Below are positions 58,991 through 64,000 of a stretch of DNA of 64,000 bases, in pieces. The DNA is from Bromus sterilis. Lineage: Eukaryota; Streptophyta; Magnoliopsida; Poales; Poaceae. Made by a program: the position numbers and the translations under genes. The first letter of the stretch is position 1. Each line of letters starts with the position of its first letter. Where the stretch lies: assembly GCA_950022295.1 (NCBI GenBank), contig OX465599.1, forward strand, positions 279,083,501 to 279,147,500. The letters run 5' to 3'. The notes beneath the pieces were generated by a model. That model saw only the letters and a list, made by a program, of their open reading frames with translations. It was not told where the DNA came from and did not search any database.

Positions 58991-59046
58991 ACGTCAGCTG
59001 CCCCCTGACGACACACTGACGTCAACTGACGTCATGATGACGTCGT
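58991..59046 (+). promoter_or_regulatory. TGACG/CGTCA cluster in E LTR
   Basis: Four TGACG (59006, 59017, 59027, 59038) and several CGTCA within 56 bases, including two TGACGTCA palindromes. These match the as-1/CRE core bound by plant TGA-type bZIP factors. About 630 bases upstream of the TATA position. Confidence 0.55.
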
Positions 59047-60395
59047 AAATCGATTAATTGAATTAAATTAATTCCAATAATTCTTGAAAATAGCTTAAAC
59101 TTCAATAAATCATAGAAAATTCATATTAACTCCAAATTGGACAAATAATATGTCTAAAATTATCAGAAAAATTCAAGGATTCTGAATATGCAATTTGTTT
59201 GCAGGATTTACCATTTTAAAATGGGTGAACAGTGGCATATGTGCATATGGATCCTTTTCAAATTCAAAATTGGAGTGATTTTGCAAATGACTTTGCAACA
59301 CACTTCTTTTAGATGGATTCATCCACACATCAGAGACTTTACCTCACATTTACAACATCACTTGATGCTCAAACATTTCAACTGAACATTCATGGATTCA
59401 AATGCATTTGAAATTCATCGATAAATCAAATGGAGTTTGAATTTGCATTTCAAATGCAATACACTCCTTTTAATTGGAATAACTCACACATCAGTGACAC
59501 ATACATCAAGTTTCAACCTTGAACTCATGTGCTTGAGCATTGTCTTATTATTGTTTCGATGTTTGTGTTGTTTGTCGAATAGAGGTTGAGACGGAACCCG
59601 AGGTCACCCCCTTCGTTGAAGACCCCGATACCGAACCTCGTCAGCAAGGCAAGCAAATCCCCTTTGATCATGTCGATAAAATCCCACTTCCCTCTCAGTC
59701 TTGCTTATGCAATTTTTAGGATGATTACCATGCTACATTTCTACCGCATAGATGAACCCATTCCTTTGCATGACCTATCATTTGTCACAGTAGTAAGCAA
59801 ACCACAATCCTAGCAAATGTAGGAGTTGATTGATATCATGTGGCCCCTGCAATTGTTACTTCTTATTGCATGCTTAGAGTGATACAATGTTGATACTGTT
59901 ATGTGAGCTGGGATGCTAGTGATCATGTTGTTGGTGGTGGAAATGTGTTGGTGAATCTACCCTAATACAAGGTGAACGATGAGAGGATGTGTAGGAGTAC
60001 ACATTGGGTTGTCTCATTGAACACCGCCCTAAGTCCGAGTTCTTGTGTGGTGATCCAAGATGAAGAGTACAACCACACATTGGGCTCACTGACCCCTCCC
60101 AACCTACTAACTCATCCCTTTCGATGTCCAGATGTCGCAGTAGTTCGGAGTTCTGGTAGGTTTGTGGCCTGGCTGCTAAGTGAGAGAACGGCTCAGCCGA
60201 GACCGGCTTATGCACCACGCACACATCATCTGGGTCCACTTCGGTAAACCGGTCGGGTTCACGATAGTGGTAGCCAACCCAGGTAGGCGGCTTTATTGGA
60301 CTAGATCGTCTATGAGGTAATAGTTGTGGTAAGCATCCTCGCCGACACTTCTTGAACGGTGTCGAGTACAAAGGCGGTAACTGATGATCATGTGT

Positions 60396-60453
60396 GTGTA
60401 GCGGTACACCCCTGCAGGGTTAACAAAACTATTCGAATTTCTGCGTCCGCGGT
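60396..60453 (+). other. R-region palindrome cluster in E LTR
   Basis: GTGTA-GCGG-TACAC (60396-60409), CCCTGCAGGG (60410-60419), then partly decayed CTATTCGAAT and GCGTCCGC elements. Confidence 0.55.
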
Positions 60454-61022
60454 AAGGGACTGCTTAGAAAGCTTAGCTTGATTATTAGACAACTTGAATT
60501 GGATACTTATAAAACTTTCCAAGATAAGCGTGAGTGCTATGGCGTGATTTCTCGTGGGGAAGTCGAGGAAGGCACCATAGTGGTGTAATTGGTTGGAGAT
60601 GTAGTGGACTCGTGTACGCTTCTTACCTCAAGTATGGTACTCGTAGTTCAGGACTAGCCAAGTCAAAGCTGGCACTTCTGCTTATGAACCCCACCTCCCT
60701 TTACCTTGATACATGTGCATGAGTAGTATAGTTCCTACGTAAGTCTTGCTGAGTACGACTTTGTACTCACGTTTGCTTATTCTATGTTTTAGATGAACCA
60801 ACTGACCTCAAAGGTGGATTCTTCGTGGAGCTCGACGACCGATCAAGCTAGTGTAGTCCCAGTCAGACGACTGGTCCCTCGTGGAAGGGCTTTTTTATAG
60901 ATAAGGGTTCTCTAAGCCATTTGTTAAACTTGTCTATACTCAGACCTACTTTTCTTCCGCATGCTTGTTGTAATGTTGGATAACGGTCTTGTGATCTTTG
61001 TGTGCACTCTGTAAGAGTTATC

Positions 61023-61028
61023 AATAAA
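61023..61028 (+). terminator. Poly-A signal of E LTR
   Basis: AATAAA in TTATCAATAAAG. Confidence 0.65.
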
Positions 61029-61458
61029 GTTGTATACTTTGTAGAGAATTGCAATGATACCTGCTGTTCATACTGGACATGTGTGCTGTGTGTATGATTA
61101 TAACATGCATGTCTTAGTATGGGTTTTTGAGACCTTAGTTGTGATCTGGCTGGCGGTCTTTTATACACCAAGTGGCCCTTAGATGTGCGCAGCATGGGGC
61201 ATCGCGATGCGATTGCTCGTGACTCTGTCACGTGCACACTTTGTTGTATGATCGAGCCCGCCCTAGACCCCGACTAAGTGATCGGGCTGGAGTAAGTCTA
61301 TGTAAGAGTTAGGATCCAATCGATAACATGGTTGAGGCGACTTGTCTATGAGTATGGGATTCACCACCCATATGCATTTAGACTTGTGAGCGGACGATGA
61401 GGACCCATCTCATTTGATCATCCGGCCTGAATGGGATGCCCCTCACGTTCGATGCTTA

Positions 61459-61514
61459 CCGAGAACGTTCTGTTCTTGGCCTTGTCTGCTTAGACAAGTG
61501 GGTACGGTTCTCGG
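61459..61514 (+). other. U5 stem-loop of E LTR
   Basis: CCGAGAAC (61459-61466) with GTTCTCGG (61507-61514) and an inner CTTGTCT/AGACAAG hairpin, as in A and B despite divergence elsewhere. Confidence 0.6.
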
Positions 61515-61574
61515 CTCTCCATATGACTATGTCGTAGCGGGACTTGCATACGCTAACCCCTGGTCCCGACAGAA

Positions 61575-61586
61575 TTGGTATCAGAG
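61575..61586 (+). other. Primer-binding site of E (tRNA-iMet, decayed)
   Basis: TTGGTATCAGAG, then AA instead of CA. Confidence 0.8.
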
Positions 61587-61676
61587 AAGGACTGACTGTA
61601 GGATTATCAGCCTTGGCCGAAGTCGAGTCTATCTTGCTATAGTTAGATAGTTACTCTGGGTATATAAGGGAACAAC

Positions 61677-61990
61677 GTAAGGCTTCTTTTTTCTCCTTAC
61701 CCTCATCGTTCTGAGTTCTGAGTCACCCTCATCTTATTATACGGGAAGATAGGACTAGGCTCATCTATGTCTTACTAGAACATCTCGTTATTTGCTTCCT
61801 TGTAGCCGTAGGAGAGTTTTGTTCAGTTTGCTATAGTTGTTATGCTTCCTGATTTCTTACATCGTATGTAAGTGTTGTTTCTACATTGCAAGAAAAGACA
61901 TTTCTTACAATTACAGCCGTTATGCTTTCCGAGTCATTCCAAGTTTCTTCATAATCTGATGCATTTGCACACTCCTTCCTTCTGTTTCAG
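61677..61990 (+). other. Possible leader intron of E (to ORF1)
   Basis: Donor-like AAC|GTAAGG at 61677 and CCTTCTGTTTCAG|ATG at 61990, the latter a strong-looking pyrimidine-rich acceptor directly on the ORF1 start codon; 314 bases. A second acceptor-like site (TTTTCACCTTCAG, ending 63086) precedes gag by one base, so the same donor could skip ORF1. Confidence 0.45.
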
Positions 61991-62752
61991 ATGGCGGATC
62001 TTCCCCCTCGGCAGATTGTTCGTTTGACTAGGTGCCTCGGTGTGCGTGGGCACCCCGCCATGCTGATCGAGATGATGTCCTTCATTGGATACCGATGGTA
62101 CCCTGAGTACATAGTTGAGGAGCAGTTCCTTGACTTCAACCAGACCCAGTTCCATTGCATTGTCAGGATCTACCCGCACCACACTGGAGTCACTCAGCCT
62201 ATCCACTTTGGACATGGCATTGGCATGACTGAGAACATGGCTGTGCAGGATGCTGCATACTCATGTATTACCCTGCTGAGAGAGGAGCACGCTTTGCTTG
62301 GAGGCACATCTTTCCTCTATATCCCTGCTGCACTTCCAGGAGAAGAAGGGTATTACACCGGATTGTACACAGATCACTCTTTGGAGGATCCTTTGCTTCA
62401 GATCACTGCTTGGCATGCTTGTGATAGAGATCGTTTTGAGCTTCACGCCACCCGTGTCCGTCTGTATCGAGCACTTACACTCCTGGCTCCTTTTGTGAGT
62501 GTTAGATCAGTGGGGTATGATGCTATCTACCCAGTCAGGACACAGACGCCTTCTCGAGTTGCTTGGCCCGAGATTGGAGGCATTTTTCCACCCCTTGGTC
62601 CTCTGCTCCCACCCTACGCTCGACCTAGGCCCCATCCTTGCCCAAATGGATATCAGGGTCCACAGGCCTTCGTGTTTTCCGATGGTCACCTTCAGCTACC
62701 GGGTTACGCGGGTAACTTTTACGAGGATTACTATGGAGATGGAGATGAGTGA
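61991..62752 (+). CDS. Extra ORF of E upstream of gag (possible dsRBD-like protein)
   Basis: Intact 253-codon frame between leader and gag, absent from A, B and D. It starts MADLPPRQIVRLTRCLGVRG. Residues 21-98 fit the order of a double-stranded-RNA-binding domain: helix (PAMLIEMMSFIGYRW), PEYIVEEQ strand, QFHCIVRIY strand, GHGIGMTEN turn, and a C-terminal helix (MAVQDAAYSCITLL). The lysines that normally contact RNA (KKxAK) are replaced, so it might bind protein or bind RNA weakly. Residues 105-185 form a second, unrecognised region, and the C-terminus is Pro/Gly/Tyr-rich with an acidic end. Similar proteins recur in Triticeae repeats from memory. It has no stop although the following gag has two. 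Domain assignment is my inference. Confidence 0.7.
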   Translation: MADLPPRQIVRLTRCLGVRGHPAMLIEMMSFIGYRWYPEYIVEEQFLDFNQTQFHCIVRIYPHHTGVTQPIHFGHGIGMTENMAVQDAAYSCITLLREEHALLGGTSFLYIPAALPGEEGYYTGLYTDHSLEDPLLQITAWHACDRDRFELHATRVRLYRALTLLAPFVSVRSVGYDAIYPVRTQTPSRVAWPEIGGIFPPLGPLLPPYARPRPHPCPNGYQGPQAFVFSDGHLQLPGYAGNFYEDYYGDGDE

Positions 62753-63087
62753 GACCGCCTGTGGTCTTACTTTAGTGAGGATGTAGTAGTATCTTTAGTA
62801 TATTGCAGGCAAGGTGTTGTAAGTTCCAGAGGCTTAGATAAATAATGTATAGGAAGTCAGAGTGCCTCTGAAGGATGTATCATCTTCATCACGTTTGTAT
62901 TAGCTTGGCGCTTTTACTAAAACGATGTATGGTTTGTATGACAGCTTGTGAATATATGGCTTGTATGCGTTTATCACCATGTTGTCAAGATGATTACTTT
63001 CTTTGCTCTATGATTCTTCTAGTACCTTCAATACCTTGTTTAGACTCTTCCAATCAACTCTGTTTGACTTTCGTTTTCACCTTCAGG
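62753..63087 (+). other. Spacer between ORF1 and gag in E
   Basis: 335 bases without a sustained frame, becoming pyrimidine-rich before the acceptor-like CAG at 63086. The spacing is too long for coupled reinitiation, so gag probably needs splicing or its own transcript. Confidence 0.55.
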
Positions 63088-64000
63088 ATGTCTCAAGGAA
63101 CCCGTGGCCAGCTTGGTCGTGCCCATGGTCATGGGAATGATCCGGAGGAAGGCAATCTTCCACCCCCACCCACGATGGCTCAGGTTCTGATGGAGGTTGA
63201 GAGGAACCGCCGAGACTATCACCAGTTGCTGGAGATCATTGCCCGCAACACCACTCAACAGCGCAACGAGTTGGTGTTCTTGAATGACTTCATCCGGCTT
63301 CATCCCCCGGTTTTCAGCTACTCCACTTAGCCCCTTGACGTCGATGGCTGGCTTCGCAGCATCGAGAGGAAGCTCCAGGAAGGCCATGTTGCAGATGGTG
63401 ACAGGTTCAGCTATGCCACTTACCACCTCGAGGGTGCAACTAGCTCTTGGTGGGAGAATTTCCTGAACATGCGTCCCGTTGGACCGCCTACAACTTGGGA
63501 TGAGTTCTGCACTTCATTCCGTTAGCACCACATTCCAAAGGGTCTTATGGACCGCAAGCGTGAGGAGTTCTGCAACCTCACCCTAGGCAGGAGGACTGTT
63601 GACGAGTTTAGTCGTGAGTTCAACCGACTGGCTCGTTATGCTACTGAAGAGGTCTCCACCGACGCCAAGAAGCAAGAGAGGTTCCGTCGTGGACTCAATT
63701 CTGGACTCCGTCGTGAGCTCAACCTACATGACTCTGCCACCTTCCAGGTCCTTGTCAACAAGGCCATCAAGGCGGAGGACATGAACACACCCAATGACTT
63801 CCGCAAACACCCTAGAGACGATGGTTCATCCAGCTCATGCTCTCAGAAGCGCAAGATCTGGATCCCCAACAGCATGTTTCGTCAGAACAACCCACCGAGG
63901 CCATCCTATGTGGCGCCTCGTCCAACAGCTTCGTTCCACCCAGCTCCACCGAACAACCCAGCTCCACGCACTGTCTTTGGAGCCTGCAACAAGTGTGGTC
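63088..64000 (+). pseudogene. E gag (two stops, cut by window end)
   Basis: ATG at 63088 (MSQGTRGQLGRAHGHGNDPE). It is homologous to A, B and D gag: WWENF at the capsid position, REFNRLARYATEEVSTDAKK, and QKRKIWIPNS before a Pro-rich linker. It breaks off at CNKCG, the first half of the CCHC knuckle. In-frame TAG codons lie at 63328-63330 (after PPVFSYST) and 63523-63525 (after WDEFCTSFR). The frame is otherwise continuous for about 304 codons. It would form the virus-like particle protein. Confidence 0.92.

Larger units (their letters stand above)
57485..61571 (+). repeat. E 5' LTR
   Basis: 4,087 bp, starting TATCACAACC (the expected TGTC mutated at base 2) and ending TGGTCCCGACA. GC-rich core 57950-58860 with a coding-like block and GGTGAGC (58431-58437). 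Dense TGACG/CGTCA cluster at 58991-59046. TATA position CGATAAAA (59674-59681), poly-A signal 61023-61028, palindromes at 60396-60450, U5 stem-loop 61459-61514. Confidence 0.92.
57485..64000 (+). mobile_element. Chromovirus E with extra ORF (runs off window)
   Basis: Plus-strand element: 5' LTR 57485-61571, degraded primer site, leader, a 253-codon extra ORF, spacer, and gag to the window edge. The left flank AGAAC (57480-57484) would be its target duplication. Gag is related to that of A, B and D but clearly diverged (MSQGTRGQLGRAHGHG), so E is a separate family of the same clade. Confidence 0.9.

Noticed and set aside
1..64000. CRISPR array, bacterial operons, insertion sequences or host genes
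   Set aside because: No regular spacer-repeat arrays and no ribosome-binding-site architecture. All long coding similarity is retrotransposon-type.

Overview
The window is a plant nuclear repeat region with no host gene that I can support. It looks like a large-genome grass, most likely Triticeae (wheat, barley or Aegilops type). That assignment rests on the element style: kilobase-long LTRs, Tekay/Del-type chromovirus proteins, a non-autonomous element whose LTR starts TGTAAGTGCATC, and a tRNA-Asp-primed element. It is recognition from memory, not a database result. Essentially every base belongs to LTR retrotransposons nested in one another. I label them A to H and S.

Layout. 1-911 is the end of a minus-strand LTR (H). 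912-5984 is the internal region and start of the 3' LTR of a non-autonomous element (F), which has one long broken ORF. F's 3' LTR is split at 5984 by a 46.4 kb block and resumes at 52402-53721. The block is a minus-strand chromovirus, D (LTRs 5985-10063 and 48316-52396). Inside D, its protease to integrase coding has been lost. In its place lie two plus-strand relatives: A (10583-22308, 3' LTR truncated) and B (22533-43178), with a 224-bp duplicate of B's pol tail just before B. B's 3' LTR is itself split by a minus-strand element, C (33087-41297, perfect GAGAT duplication). D's gag is split by a solo LTR, S (43434-47351, perfect TTCAG duplication). After F comes a minus-strand, tRNA-Asp-primed element, G (53722-57484). 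Its LTR is cut by a plus-strand element, E (57485 to the window end). Nesting reads G > F > D > B > C.

A, B, C, D, E, H and S share one LTR plan: a TGTC(A/G) start, an AT-rich edge, a GC-rich core in U3, a cluster of TGACG motifs, a TATAAAA box, a transcribed region of about 1.4 kb to an AATAAA signal, and a structured U5 ending GGTCCCGACA. An initiator-Met tRNA primer site follows. The internal regions encode gag with a CCHC knuckle, protease, reverse transcriptase, RNase H, integrase and a C-terminal chromodomain. All copies are broken by stops or frameshifts, so none is autonomous as it stands.

The most interesting signals are these. (1) E has an intact 253-codon extra ORF upstream of gag, with a pattern like a double-stranded-RNA-binding domain. 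(2) Splice-like sites in the leader (GTAAGG donor, acceptor AG abutting the start codons) could choose between that ORF and gag. (3) Conserved palindromes and hairpins in R/U5 show compensatory changes between subfamilies. (4) A homologous coding-like block followed by a GGTGAGC donor-like motif lies inside the U3 core of all readable subfamilies. (5) A and B form a recombined LTR-internal-LTR-internal-LTR array.
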